Below, piece by piece: positions 7,794-16,513 of a DNA stretch of 64,000 bases. Under the pieces are notes generated by a model. The model worked only from the letters and a program-made list of their open reading frames with translations. It was not told the DNA's origin and made no database searches. The number at the start of each line of letters is the position of its first letter. Position 1 is the stretch's first letter. This DNA is from Massilia sp. METH4 (GTDB lineage Bacteria; Pseudomonadota; Gammaproteobacteria; Burkholderiales; Burkholderiaceae_D): contig NZ_CP146614.1 of assembly GCF_037094685.1 (NCBI RefSeq), positions 5,890,001-5,954,000 on the forward strand. The letters run 5' to 3'. A program made the position numbers and the translations under genes.

Positions 7794-8924
7794 TCAGATC
7801 GGGTTCGCGAGGGCGACCAGCGTCTCGCGCATGATGCGGCCATGCTCGGCCTTGTCGCCGCCGGTGATCTCGATCTCGCCCAACCGGCCGGAATTCTCGA
7901 CGACCATGCGGCAGCGCTCCCAGCGCCGCTCCTCGAAGGCGTTCAAGGCCGTATCGACGTCGGCATGCCGCCCGATTTCCTCGGCCAGCACGATCGCGTC
8001 CTCGATGCCGATGCAGGCGCCGGAGGCCAGGTGCGGTGTCGTCGCATGAACGGTGTCGCCGATCAGCACGACGCGGCCTTTGTGCCAGGGTCGCGGCAGC
8101 AGCAAGCCTTCCAGCGGCCGGTAGATGACCTGCGAGTGCTCGCCAAGCTGATCGCGGATGCGCTGCAGCACCGGCACGTCGAACGGCGCCAGCAAGTCCT
8201 TCAGCAGCGTGGTGAAACGGGCCGGATCGATGAAGGCGCGTTCGGCGCGATCCTCGGTCACGTACAGGTACATCTCGGTGCTTGAGACGGGCGCCACGCC
8301 AGCCTTGATCTTCGGCCCCAGCCACATGCTGGCGGTGTTGATTTCCGGAGCCCTGGGCAGCACGGCGCGCCACACGCCCTGGCCCGTGTACCTCGGCGCG
8401 GGCGCCTCGGGGAACAGCACTTCGCGCACCGTCGAATAAAGGCCGTCCGCGCCGATCACCAGGTCGTAGCAGGCCTTGTCGCCGTCGGTGAAGGTCACGT
8501 CGACGCAGTCGGCATCCTGCACGATGGACTTGAACGTGCAACCGAGGCGCACGTCGGTACCGCTGGCACGGGTGGCTTCGGCCAGGATCGCGGCCAGCAC
8601 GGGACGCATGATGGCGCCGCCGCCCGGCACGTCGGGCGCGGCGATGCGCGGCGTGGGCAGCGTGGCCAGGTGGTGATTGCCCGCCGTGTGGATGTCCACG
8701 TTGTCGTGCGCATCGCCGCGGCGCAGGAATTCATCCAGCACGCCGAGGGTGAGGAAGGCGCGCAACGTGGCGCCGCCCAGGCTGATGCCGGCCCCGTAGG
8801 AGCGCCAGCCGGCGTCGATCTCGACCAGGTCGACCCCGATGGTTCGCTTTCGCAGCTCGATGGCGGCGGCCATGGCGGAAAAACCGCCGCCGACGACCAG
8901 CACCTTGTTGACTGCCTTGTTCAT
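7794..8924 (-). CDS. FAD-dependent aromatic-ring monooxygenase
   Basis: This is a class A flavoprotein hydroxylase (p-hydroxybenzoate hydroxylase/UbiH-like) of 376 residues. It has the N-terminal dinucleotide-binding sequence VLVVGGGFSAMAAAIEL, the DLVIGADGLYSTVR motif near residue 160, and the second FAD motif GRVVLIGDTVHATTPHLASG near 285. The ATG at 8924 has AAGGAG upstream and overlaps the Rieske stop by four bases (ATGA). Such enzymes use NAD(P)H and O2 to put an OH on a phenolic ring. In this operon it probably makes the catecholic substrate for the ring-cleavage dioxygenase. The phenol used is unknown. Confidence 0.88.
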   Translation of the reverse strand: MNKAVNKVLVVGGGFSAMAAAIELRKRTIGVDLVEIDAGWRSYGAGISLGGATLRAFLTLGVLDEFLRRGDAHDNVDIHTAGNHHLATLPTPRIAAPDVPGGGAIMRPVLAAILAEATRASGTDVRLGCTFKSIVQDADCVDVTFTDGDKACYDLVIGADGLYSTVREVLFPEAPAPRYTGQGVWRAVLPRAPEINTASMWLGPKIKAGVAPVSSTEMYLYVTEDRAERAFIDPARFTTLLKDLLAPFDVPVLQRIRDQLGEHSQVIYRPLEGLLLPRPWHKGRVVLIGDTVHATTPHLASGACIGIEDAIVLAEEIGRHADVDTALNAFEERRWERCRMVVENSGRLGEIEITGGDKAEHGRIMRETLVALANPI

Positions 8925-9277
8925 GGTTGTCTCCTTCCGTCTTCCCACGGAATGTAAATATCGTTTTCGGAAGTCACCGCCAGCGCCACCGGTTGCAAGC
9001 CCTGCCCAAGGCAGGGGCCGAGGGTGCAGATGCCGGTGACGACGTCGAACTGGGCACCGTGGGCAGCGCACACGATGCGCGTGCCATCGGCGTTCAGGTA
9101 CGCGTCCTTGCGCCAGGCCATCGGCGTGTCGCCGTAATGCGGGCAGGCGTCGCGCCAGCCGTGCACGCGGCCGCCCTGCCGCACCACCAGCACCGTGTCC
9201 CTGCCCTCGCCCCACGGGTCGAAGCCGCGCGAGGCGCCGTCCTGGATGTCTTCCAGGCGGCACAGGAATTTGTCCAT
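8921..9277 (-). CDS. Rieske [2Fe-2S] ferredoxin-like protein
   Basis: This small electron-transfer protein (118 residues) has both halves of the Rieske cluster site: CPH in DACPHYGDTP and CAAH in RIVCAAHGAQFD. The spacing between them (about 24 residues) is longer than the usual 15-17. It shares one base with the end of the dioxygenase gene (TGATG) and four with the monooxygenase start, so the three are translated together. There is no Rieske oxygenase large subunit in the window, so this protein may feed electrons to, or reactivate the iron of, the neighbouring dioxygenase. That role is inference. Confidence 0.85.
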   Translation of the reverse strand: MDKFLCRLEDIQDGASRGFDPWGEGRDTVLVVRQGGRVHGWRDACPHYGDTPMAWRKDAYLNADGTRIVCAAHGAQFDVVTGICTLGPCLGQGLQPVALAVTSENDIYIPWEDGRRQP

Positions 9278-10224
9278 CAATGCCGCTCGGCGGCGCCGGC
9301 GGCACCCGGCGGCGGGCCGCCCGGCGCCCACTTGTCGCGCTGCTGGAACAGGAACAGCTGGGAAGCGTCCGCCCCCATCGGCGTTTCGCGGGCCACCCAC
9401 GCCTCGTCGTGCAGGTCCATGTCGGCGTCGTATTCCACGTGGCAGCCCAGCGGGCTGTTGAAATACCAGAACCAGTTCGAACCGAACCTGTGACGGCCGG
9501 GGCCCCAGAACGACTGGTAGCCCTTGTTCACGAAGCGCGTACCGGCCAGCATCACCTCGGTCGGGCCGCCCATGTGGAAGGTGAAGTGCTCGATGCCCTT
9601 CATGAACGGCGGCGTCTGGATCAGGAACAGCGTGTGGTGATCCAGCGTGCCGGCCGGGCGCAGGAAGGGACCGGCCCCAACCAGGCGGTCGGTGCACTTG
9701 AAGCCCAGCCGCTCGACATAGAACGCTTCCGCCTTCGCCAGGTCGGGCACGAAGTACACCACGTGCGACAGCGTGCGCGGCAGCGCGGGCGCCGCTTCGT
9801 CGACGGCCACGTGGTTCGGCTGGCGCTGCGGCGGCGCACCCGGCGCGTTCACCGCTTCCGCAGGCAGGTCCAGCGGGCGGCGCACGGTCACCTGGAAGCC
9901 GAGCACGAAGCCCATGTCGTCCGCCGCCTCGATGCTGCCGTCGGCCAGCCGCTTCACTTCGCGGTCGCGGCCCAGCTCCTCGGCGATGGCACCGAGAGTT
10001 TTCTCGTCCGCCACGCCATACACGGTCTTGCGCAGCATGCTGGCCGTCTGCATGGGCGGCGGCAGCGACGGATCGTCCTTCGCTGCCAGCACGATGGCCG
10101 TGCCATCCAGCGCTTCGAAGCGGCCGTCGCCGACGGGCTTCAAGCCGTAGTCGGTGAGATATTGCGCACAGGCGGCCACGTCGTCCACGCCGAAGACCAG
10201 CGCGTCCGGTCCGATGATGTTCAT
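9277..10224 (-). CDS. Type I extradiol ring-cleavage dioxygenase (VOC fold)
   Basis: This is a two-domain vicinal-oxygen-chelate protein of 315 residues. The C-terminal domain carries the expected 2-His-1-Glu iron site: His154 (LSHVVYF), His213 (GIEHFTFHM) and Glu264 (CHVEYDAD). These enzymes cleave catechols next to the hydroxyl pair (meta-cleavage). The N-terminal domain is shorter and lacks the metal ligands, as usual. It is preceded by a hydrolase gene 142 bp upstream and overlaps the Rieske gene downstream. The association with an alpha/beta hydrolase and a FAH protein supports a meta-pathway for an unidentified aromatic compound. Confidence 0.87.
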   Translation of the reverse strand: MNIIGPDALVFGVDDVAACAQYLTDYGLKPVGDGRFEALDGTAIVLAAKDDPSLPPPMQTASMLRKTVYGVADEKTLGAIAEELGRDREVKRLADGSIEAADDMGFVLGFQVTVRRPLDLPAEAVNAPGAPPQRQPNHVAVDEAAPALPRTLSHVVYFVPDLAKAEAFYVERLGFKCTDRLVGAGPFLRPAGTLDHHTLFLIQTPPFMKGIEHFTFHMGGPTEVMLAGTRFVNKGYQSFWGPGRHRFGSNWFWYFNSPLGCHVEYDADMDLHDEAWVARETPMGADASQLFLFQQRDKWAPGGPPPGAAGAAERH

Positions 10225-10293
10225 GATGTCTCCTGGTGATGTATGGAAGTGCGGGTGGCACCTCCGAAAGGATCAACCCCAGGTGCAGAACCC

Positions 10294-10319
10294 GGGGTCG
10301 GACGCGGCGGTCCGACCCC
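10294..10319. repeat. Perfect 10-bp-stem hairpin between hydrolase and dioxygenase genes
   Basis: GGGGTCGGAC (10294-10303) and GTCCGACCCC (10310-10319) flank the loop GCGGCG. It sits in the 142-bp gap inside the gene set on the minus strand. There is no U-tract after it, so it is not a classical terminator. It may be a REP-like element or an mRNA-processing or stability hairpin. Confidence 0.55.
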
Positions 10320-10366
10320 AGACCTTGCTGTCGGGGTAAATGCAAGCGTTTCGGCTCGCAAGCGTT

Positions 10367-11539
10367 CTAGAGCGCGGTCCGCCCGCCCAGCGTCTCGGCG
10401 ACCCAGTCGGCGATATAGGCGCCCGCATTGGCGGAATTGTCGAAACTGGAGTGCTGCACACCACCCTCGCGGGCCGTAAAAATCTTCAGCTCGCGTTTCG
10501 GGCTGTTGACCAGCTGGTCATAGGTGCGCTGTGCCCAGTGCAGCGGAATCTGTGAATCCTTTTCGCCGTGCGTGACGAGGAACGGCACTTTGATCCGATC
10601 GAGCACGCCGTCGAGGTGAACGTTCTCGGCGATGCGCATGAAGTCGTCCATGTCCTTGGCGCCCCACACCCAGCGCACATGTTCCCAGTAGTGCGGCACG
10701 GGGAAGCTGCCCTCTTTTGCGAGGCGTTTCTTCTGCACGTCGCGCCAGTCGTGATTGGCGCCCCATACCACGCCGCACGCGAAGCGCGGTTCGAAGGCGA
10801 CGGCGCGCGGGCAGTAATAGCCGCCCAGCGACACGCCTTCCAGCCCGATGCGCTTCGGATCGACGTCCGCGCGCCGCTCTGGGTCCGATTCCAGCCAGTC
10901 GACCACCTTCGAGGCCCAGCGCTCGCTGTCGTACACGGCGTGCATGCCATGCAGGCGCAGGGCTTCGCCGGTGCCCGGCTGATCGATGATCAGCGACGAG
11001 ACGCCGCGCTTCGCCAGCCATTGCGGAAGGCCGACGCGGTATTTCATCTCCTTCGTCGAATCGAGGCCGTTGACCTGCACGAGGATCGGGGCCGGTCCGG
11101 TCACCCCTTCGGCGCGGACAAACAGGCCGGAAATGTGCGCGTCGCCGTACGGGATCTCGACGCGCTCGCAGTTCTCTCCGGCCAGCTGGATGCCGCGCTT
11201 GAAAACGTCGAGGAAGCGTTTATAAAGTTCCAGGCGGCCCGGCGCGCCATGGGCTTGCAGCCGCTCGGCGGTCAGGTAGTAGGTGGCGGCGCGGCCGTAC
11301 TTGTCGCCGGCCGAGATCAGGCGGCCACGCCGCTCGTCTTCCTCGGCGAGGCCGCACAGCTTGTCGGCCATGTCCGCCCAGGTCTGGCGGAACGCGCGCG
11401 TGCCCTCGGCATCGGGCTGCCGCGCCGCTTCCTGCAGCGGCGCGCACATCTCCTCGATCTCGCCCATCCTGGCGCCCATCTCGATCGCCAGGTCGACCGA
11501 CAGGTTCCACACATAGTTGGTCGGGAAGTACTTGAACAT
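10367..11539 (-). CDS. Alpha/beta hydrolase of the 2,6-dihydroxypseudooxynicotine hydrolase-like family
   Basis: This 390-residue hydrolase has a long helical N-terminal region (about 1-125) before the catalytic fold, as in dihydroxypseudooxynicotine hydrolase and FrsA-like proteins. The triad can be placed: Ser237 in GLEGVSLGGYY, Asp328 in THGEKDSQIP and His363 in GGVQHSSF. Members of this group break C-C bonds of ring-attached ketones. As first gene of the set that includes a FAD monooxygenase and an extradiol dioxygenase, it may remove an acyl side chain or process the ring-fission product. A 23-bp perfect palindrome lies 71 bp upstream of its start. No regulator gene is adjacent. Confidence 0.82.
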   Translation of the reverse strand: MFKYFPTNYVWNLSVDLAIEMGARMGEIEEMCAPLQEAARQPDAEGTRAFRQTWADMADKLCGLAEEDERRGRLISAGDKYGRAATYYLTAERLQAHGAPGRLELYKRFLDVFKRGIQLAGENCERVEIPYGDAHISGLFVRAEGVTGPAPILVQVNGLDSTKEMKYRVGLPQWLAKRGVSSLIIDQPGTGEALRLHGMHAVYDSERWASKVVDWLESDPERRADVDPKRIGLEGVSLGGYYCPRAVAFEPRFACGVVWGANHDWRDVQKKRLAKEGSFPVPHYWEHVRWVWGAKDMDDFMRIAENVHLDGVLDRIKVPFLVTHGEKDSQIPLHWAQRTYDQLVNSPKRELKIFTAREGGVQHSSFDNSANAGAYIADWVAETLGGRTAL

Positions 11540-11902
11540 GCTGGTGTCCCTCTTTTGATTGGTATAGCGGCAATATAAAGAAGGACCGCGCGGGCGAAAA
11601 ATGGATTATTTCCATGGGAGGCATCCATGGAACCGATAGCTGGGGACTTCGTTGGTGCGCGCTCGCGCGGCATGCCGCGCTGGCTGGTTCCACCGGTGTG
11701 CTGGTCAAGCCTGGAAGTCACGCGCGCAGCGTGGGATTGCCGGCCGGCTGGGATGGGCCTGGATCGGGAACGACTTGTTGTAAAACGCGTCTGGCTGGAT
11801 ACACCTTCTGGCAGGGGAAAAGTGAAAAGCGTGGGAATGCACGCACATTCGCGCATGGATTTTCGCTAAGCTCATGCTCTTTGATCGCACCGCTCGAGCC
11901 CT
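11540..11902. other. Intergenic region between the divergent hydrolase and S41 peptidase genes
   Basis: This 363-bp stretch has no convincing gene in any frame. It holds the palindrome at 11610-11632 and must carry the promoter of the minus-strand aromatic operon and that of the plus-strand peptidase gene. I see no clear -35/-10 pair or terminator. Confidence 0.6.
11610..11632. promoter_or_regulatory. Perfect 8-bp-arm palindrome before the aromatic operon
   Basis: TTCCATGG (11610-11617), a 7-base spacer, and CCATGGAA (11625-11632) form a perfect inverted repeat 71-93 bp before the hydrolase start codon. The segment GGCATCCATGGAA recurs before the cyclase gene (6646-6658, other strand). The geometry fits a dimeric repressor or activator; the protein is not encoded next door. 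Confidence 0.5.
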
Positions 11903-13429
11903 ATGCATTGGAAATTTCGCCGATCGTTTGCTTCTGGTCGCGTTCTGGCGACGCTTTCCGTAGCCCTTGGATGCGTCGCTACATTGGCCGGTTGCGAGGC
12001 CCATCGAACGCCTCCACCAGACATGCCCGCAGAGCAATGGCAGGCTATCGCGCTTGCAGACCTGAGGGCGGTCCATACCGCCATTATCGACGCGCACCCC
12101 GGCTATATCGATCCCGACAATCCCGGTGTGCGGGCATGGAGCGAGCAAGGCTACCGTGAAGCGCAAGCACTGATTCCGCGGGTCGTCAATTACGATACGA
12201 TGATGTCGGCAGTGCGCTATTACGTTTCGGGATTCCAGGATGGTCATCTCGCTTACTCGGACAACGTTCGCAGTGGCGACTTCCACGAAATCGTCAACGG
12301 TTGGCGGGTGGATGAGCAACATGGCAAGGCAGTCGTCACGGCCGTCATGCCCGGGTGGAGCGACCCTTTGCCTCCGGTTGGCGCGACTTTGCAGGATTGC
12401 GACGGTCGGACACCCGAAGCGATCGTCGCCGAGGATCAGGTTCCGTACTTCGATCGGCGTAACTCACGGTCACTGCGCAATGGCATGTTTCCGGAAATTG
12501 GTTCCCTGAGACTGAGTGGCCAGGAACTGAAGCAATGCACGTTTATCCGACCCGATGGCAAGACGATTGCCCTGAAAGTCGTGTATCGCAGCGTGCGGAC
12601 AATGGATGTGTGGAAGAGCCTGCGCAGTGTCGGCGCTCATTCTCCTGCCCGCCGCAACCGTTATGACGTCGTGGATAACGTCCTTTGGATTCGGGCCGCC
12701 AATTTCATGCCTGGTCCTGACGAGGCGAAGGAGCTGGACGTCATGTTGAAGGAGATTGCGGCCCTGCGTGACGTGCGTTCGATCGTATTCGATACGCGCG
12801 GAAATGCCGGCGGAGAGAGTGTGATTGGTCAGCGAATTTTCGCCGCAGCCACAGGGGGCCTTGTGTTCAATACGACTGGACTCGACCGCCTGCCGGTGGT
12901 GTTCGCCCAATGGCGGGTTTCCGATATTTCCATTTCCGGAGTGGCTCACTACGTCGATGAAATGTCGAAACGCCATGGCCCCAACCACGCACGCACACAA
13001 GAGACAAAAAAACTCTTGGACAAATTGCGCGACGGCAGGCATGTGGGCAATACTTGGGTCGACACGGCGGGAATGCCCCGGTTGACGCGCGCCGAGGTCG
13101 CTTCGCGTGGTGGCTGGCTTCGTCGTTTTGCCGGTAAAGTTGCCGTTATCACGGACAGCGACTGCGCCAGCGCCTGCCTCGACTTTGTGGACCTGATACG
13201 CCTTGTTCCCGGCTCATTACACCTCGGACGTACGACCGCCTCGGACACCGTCTACCTCGAACGTGCCGCCGTGCCACTGCCGAGTGGGAATGTGCTTTTC
13301 ATGCCGATGAAGGTCTGGCGTAACCGCGTACGCGGCGACGGCGAAGCGCTCGTTCCTCACGTCGAACTGAACATCGATTTCAATAACGATCGGGCTGTCC
13401 GCGCCGCAGTGCTGGACGTCCTGCGTTGA
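11903..13429 (+). CDS. S41-family (C-terminal processing-like) peptidase lipoprotein
   Basis: This is a 508-residue exported serine-peptidase-like protein. Its signal peptide ends in a lipobox (LAGC, Cys31), so it should be membrane-anchored on the periplasmic side. The C-terminal half shows the S41 fold: IVFDTRGNAGG (strand and oxyanion region) and VAVITDSDCASACLDFVD, where the Ser of the CASAC segment aligns with the usual nucleophile. The catalytic Lys is not certain. The N-terminal part (about 45-150) resembles the helical cap of interphotoreceptor-retinoid-binding-type S41 members. It has no operon partner. Base composition is somewhat lower in GC than neighbours. The family is likely; the substrate is unknown. 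Confidence 0.75.
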   Translation: MHWKFRRSFASGRVLATLSVALGCVATLAGCEAHRTPPPDMPAEQWQAIALADLRAVHTAIIDAHPGYIDPDNPGVRAWSEQGYREAQALIPRVVNYDTMMSAVRYYVSGFQDGHLAYSDNVRSGDFHEIVNGWRVDEQHGKAVVTAVMPGWSDPLPPVGATLQDCDGRTPEAIVAEDQVPYFDRRNSRSLRNGMFPEIGSLRLSGQELKQCTFIRPDGKTIALKVVYRSVRTMDVWKSLRSVGAHSPARRNRYDVVDNVLWIRAANFMPGPDEAKELDVMLKEIAALRDVRSIVFDTRGNAGGESVIGQRIFAAATGGLVFNTTGLDRLPVVFAQWRVSDISISGVAHYVDEMSKRHGPNHARTQETKKLLDKLRDGRHVGNTWVDTAGMPRLTRAEVASRGGWLRRFAGKVAVITDSDCASACLDFVDLIRLVPGSLHLGRTTASDTVYLERAAVPLPSGNVLFMPMKVWRNRVRGDGEALVPHVELNIDFNNDRAVRAAVLDVLR

Positions 13430-13904
13430 ACAGCAAGCTGGATCGATCAGCGCACGTTAGTTCAGGACAGCTTCGGGCCGAGAGCGGCCCGTCGGTATAG
13501 CGCGGGAATTTGCAGTTCGCGAACCTGCCATGCTGCCGCGAACGGCCGAGTTCAGCCAGGAGCGGCATTCGGAACCTTCCTGCATCGAGGAGCTTGATGA
13601 AGCACATTCTTCCATATATCAGCGTTGGGCAGGCCGGAGACCGGTGCATTGTGGTTGTCGAGGATTAGGAGCTTTCGACTTCATCGACGACGCGTGCTCA
13701 AAAACTTGGCCGCCGCACTGGCGCTGGATGATCGAGGGCGAGGACGCTGTTAGCCGCGTAATACACGAGCCGGGCTTTGGAACGCCTGACAAACCGGGGT
13801 TGTCCTGATAGCAACAACACCGTACACTGCGTCATTGCGACCGGCTGATATCGGCCAGAAGCGGCCGTTTTATGCCAATTTCTACCAGTCGATCATCTAC
13901 CAGC
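13430..13904. other. Intergenic region with degenerate non-coding sequence
   Basis: Short frames occur (for example 13530-13808 and a 23-codon frame from about 13597), but none has a convincing ribosome site or recognisable product. Two stretches containing CTTCGGGCCGAGAGCGGCCC (13472-13491) and GGCCAGAAGCGGCC (13854-13867) resemble the scattered GGCCGAAAGCGG-type intergenic sequences seen in proteobacteria. The region looks like decayed or accessory DNA. Confidence 0.4.
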
Positions 13905-14363
13905 ATGAGACCAGACTTCCACGAGATAGAAGGATTATGGGAACGCGATGGATCACTTCGGGACATCTACGTGCAGGATATGGCGGCTGTCCACTGGAAT
14001 CGCTTCGACCAACTGCTCAGCCAATACATATACTCGTACAGTTTTGACGGAGTGGCGGCCCCCTTCCCGGGATCGCACAGCGTTTTGGGAAATCGCGAAG
14101 GAGTGCATGGGTTGTCGATTTTGTTGGACGGCCCGGTTGAAATCTGCTGCCACTTCTTCATTGCCGAGCAGTTAGAACTCGACATTTCGCCGCGTGAAAT
14201 TACTAGCCCGTTGGAGCATGAGGAAGTGTTGTCATTTGTCGAGAATCTGGCTGGGGCTCTAGGACTCCCGGCACATATCACACCTGAAAACTCTGAGCAC
14301 ACGCCGTTTCTGACTTACGCGGCAGATAGCCGAACGTGGTGCAAACACGATAACCTCGGGTAG
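13905..14363 (+). CDS. Hypothetical protein
   Basis: This 152-residue soluble, acidic protein has no signal peptide or membrane segment. The ATG at 13905 (MRPDFHEIEGLWERDGSLRD) is preferred over one 11 codons earlier because the extra segment is Ser/Thr-rich and uncharacteristic; neither has a strong ribosome site. It is rich in aromatic residues and carries patterns such as SYSFDGVAAPFPG and CCHFFIAEQLELDISPREI, which look like a compact single-domain family of the sort often found as immunity or accessory proteins. I do not recognise a function. The IS element inserted 50 bp downstream of its stop. GC is lower than in the flanking core genes. Confidence 0.55.
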   Translation: MRPDFHEIEGLWERDGSLRDIYVQDMAAVHWNRFDQLLSQYIYSYSFDGVAAPFPGSHSVLGNREGVHGLSILLDGPVEICCHFFIAEQLELDISPREITSPLEHEEVLSFVENLAGALGLPAHITPENSEHTPFLTYAADSRTWCKHDNLG

Positions 14364-14413
14364 CCTTCGACGTCAGCTCCAGGGCGAGAGCAGACCTTAC
14401 AAGACGTCCTCAA

Positions 14414-15800
14414 GATTGTGTCCCCAGGCGTGGTGTATGAGATGTGTTCTCGAGGGGCTGGGTCCCCGATCAGTTAAACACGGCGGAGAGCCGTGCGGGC
14501 TGATTGTCGCTCAAGGACTGTAATCCTTCAAGCTGCATATAGCGGCGTTGCAGGGACCACTCGTCATTCTGTTCGAGCATCATAGCTCCGACCAGCCGGA
14601 TAATGGCTCCGTCGTTGGGGAATATGCCGATGACGTTGGTTCTGCGTTTCACCTCGGCGTTCAATCGTTCAAGTGGATTAGTGCTGTGGATTTGGGTTCG
14701 ATGGGCTTTCGGGAAGGTCATGAAAGTGAGCACCTCATGCTCTGCGTCGTCCATCATGGCAGCGAGCTTGGGGAATTTTGTCCGCAGCTGGTCGGCGACA
14801 ATGCGCCACTGGACGCTGGCTGCTTCCGCGGTTTCCTGCACGAAGATCGTGTTGATCATGGCGAGAACGGCTTGGCGCTGACCTTTCCCTGCATGGGCCA
14901 AGGCATTGCGGATGAAGTGGACCCGGCAGCGCTGCCACGATGTCTTGAGCACTTTGCTGGCAGCAGCCTTGAGTCCTTCGTGGGCGTCAGAAATAACCAG
15001 CTTTACTCCGCGCAGGCCGCGACGCGTTAGGCCACGCAGGAAGTCGGTCCAGAACGGTTCGGCCTCGGAGGGCCCGGTTGCGACACCAAGAATCTCGCGC
15101 ACGCCATCAGTATTGACGGCCACAGCGATTATCACGGCCACGGAGACGACTCGTCCGGCCTGGCGCGATTTCACGTACGTGGCGTCGATCCACAGATAGG
15201 GCCAGTCGCCTTCGATCGGCCGGTTCAGGAACGTTTGCACCCGCTCATCGATTTCCTCGCACAGACGTGAAACCTGGCTCTTCGAAACGCCGCTCATGCC
15301 CATTGCCTTGACCAGCTCATCAACCGAGCGCGTCGAAATTCCCTGAATGTAGGCTTCCTGGATGACTGCTGTTAGTGCTTTTTCGGCGGTACGCCGTGGT
15401 TTAAGGAAGCGGGGAAGTAGCTGCCGCTACGCAGCTTCGGAATCTTCAGATCCACCTTGCCGGCTCGGGTTTCGAAAGCCCGGTCGCGGTAGCCGTTGCG
15501 GCTGTTAATGCGGTCGTCGCTGCGCTGGCCGTATGCGGCTTGGCAAAGCGCCTCGACATCCATCTCCATGAGCCGCTGCAGGGCGTGCTGCAGCGTTTGA
15601 CGGATGAAATCTGCATCTGCCCCCTTTTCGGCGAGCTCGGATAATGCGATAGTGGCGTCGGTCATTGTGACTCCGTATGGTTTCGTTAAGGTCTTCGCAA
15701 ACCCAACATTACCTCAAGAATCACAATGGCCGCCCTTCAGGCCGCCTTCCTAACGCCAATTCTGGCGAACTCTTCATACACCACACTGCGGGACACAATC
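14414..15800 (-). mobile_element. IS256-family insertion sequence with 27-bp ends and 9-bp target duplication
   Basis: The ends are 14414-14440 (GATTGTGTCCC-N5-GTGGTGTATGA) and 15774-15800 (the same on the reverse strand), identical except for the five central bases. CGTCCTCAA flanks both sides (14405-14413 and 15801-15809), giving the 9-bp target duplication expected for IS256-family elements. The 1387-bp body contains one transposase gene, frameshifted. Intact ends and an intact duplication suggest a recent insertion that can now move only if a transposase is supplied in trans. Confidence 0.92.
14470..15665 (-). pseudogene. IS256-family transposase, single frameshift
   Basis: This is a DDE mutator-type transposase that would be about 398 residues. 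The first 97 residues read from 15665 (MTDATIALSELAEKGADADF) to TAA at 15372. The remainder reads in another frame down to 14470. A one-base deletion near 15400-15415 (within GCTTCCTTAAACCACG on the coding strand) accounts for the shift: the expected [15 protein letters not shown] resumes in the next frame. The DDE residues are all in the second part: [19 protein letters not shown] and [11 protein letters not shown]. The IS256 family does not normally use programmed frameshifting, so the element is probably inactive. Confidence 0.9.
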
Positions 15801-15919
15801 CGTCCTCAATCTCGCCATGGCGACAAAAAGCCGCGAATCAGCAACTTAGAAATTCCCGGCTTTTCCGTCGAAAAGGCTCGTCAAGTATTCGGAGAGTCAA
15901 TCATGCGAGCCCACGCAAT

Positions 15920-16513
15920 TCACTTGCGCCGGCGCCGCGCCGCGCCCAGCAGCAGCAAGCCGCTGGCCAGCATCGCATAGGTCGCCGGTTCGGGAACCGG
16001 AGAAATCTGCTTGACGGTCTTCACGGTGGAATCGGTGAAGGACAGCGAATATTCCTCGCCCGGCCACTGGTACCCATAGGACTTTTCATAGATACCGGAC
16101 GACGTGTCGTAGGAAACGCTGTGCGCGGTCCACCAGTCATCCTGGCCGGGCACCCCATCATAGCTGGTGTGGCCCGCGGTGAATTCCAGGCCGCCGGCTG
16201 CGCTGTAAGTGAATGACCACAGGCCGCACCGGAATTCCGGCGACTGCGCCGGGCATGCCGCGTAGTCATAAAAGCTGCGGTCGATCGTCAGCGATGTGAC
16301 TTCGGTCTTTTCCAGGACGCCATCTCCGTTCGCGTCGATACCCGCGAATCTGCCGGTGATGGTCAGGTCCGGCTCATAGTGACCGCCAATCCATTCTTCG
16401 TAGACGCTAAAGCCCTTCCATGTGAATTCCCATTGCGTAGGCGCCACTGTGGCGGCGTGCGTCAGTGTTCCAACGGCTGCCAGCAAGGCGCCGCTGATAA
16501 GCTTGAGGATCAT
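15920..16513 (-). CDS. PEP-CTERM sorting-domain protein with an EF-hand-like loop
   Basis: This is a 197-residue exported protein. The ATG at 16513 follows CAGGAAA and opens a signal peptide (MILKLISGALLAAVGTLTHA). The C-terminus is a textbook exosortase signal: PVPEPATYAM, a hydrophobic stretch and RRRRK. Midway, DANGDGVLEKTE has the spacing of a calcium-binding EF-hand/dockerin loop. Such proteins are anchored or released by EpsH-type exosortases and are typically linked to exopolysaccharide. No exosortase gene is in the window. It stands alone; the IS element inserted about 120 bp downstream of its stop. Confidence 0.85.
   Translation of the reverse strand: MILKLISGALLAAVGTLTHAATVAPTQWEFTWKGFSVYEEWIGGHYEPDLTITGRFAGIDANGDGVLEKTEVTSLTIDRSFYDYAACPAQSPEFRCGLWSFTYSAAGGLEFTAGHTSYDGVPGQDDWWTAHSVSYDTSSGIYEKSYGYQWPGEEYSLSFTDSTVKTVKQISPVPEPATYAMLASGLLLLGAARRRRK

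Noticed and set aside
10294-10319. Rho-independent terminator
   Set aside because: The stem is strong but neither strand has a U-tract after it, so it is listed as a hairpin repeat instead.
13530-13808. 92-codon plus-strand frame
   Set aside because: No ribosome site or family resemblance; the region looks degenerate.
15372-15665. Programmed frameshifting of the IS transposase
   Set aside because: IS256-family elements use a single frame and no slippery heptamer with a downstream structure is evident; a plain one-base deletion explains the shift.
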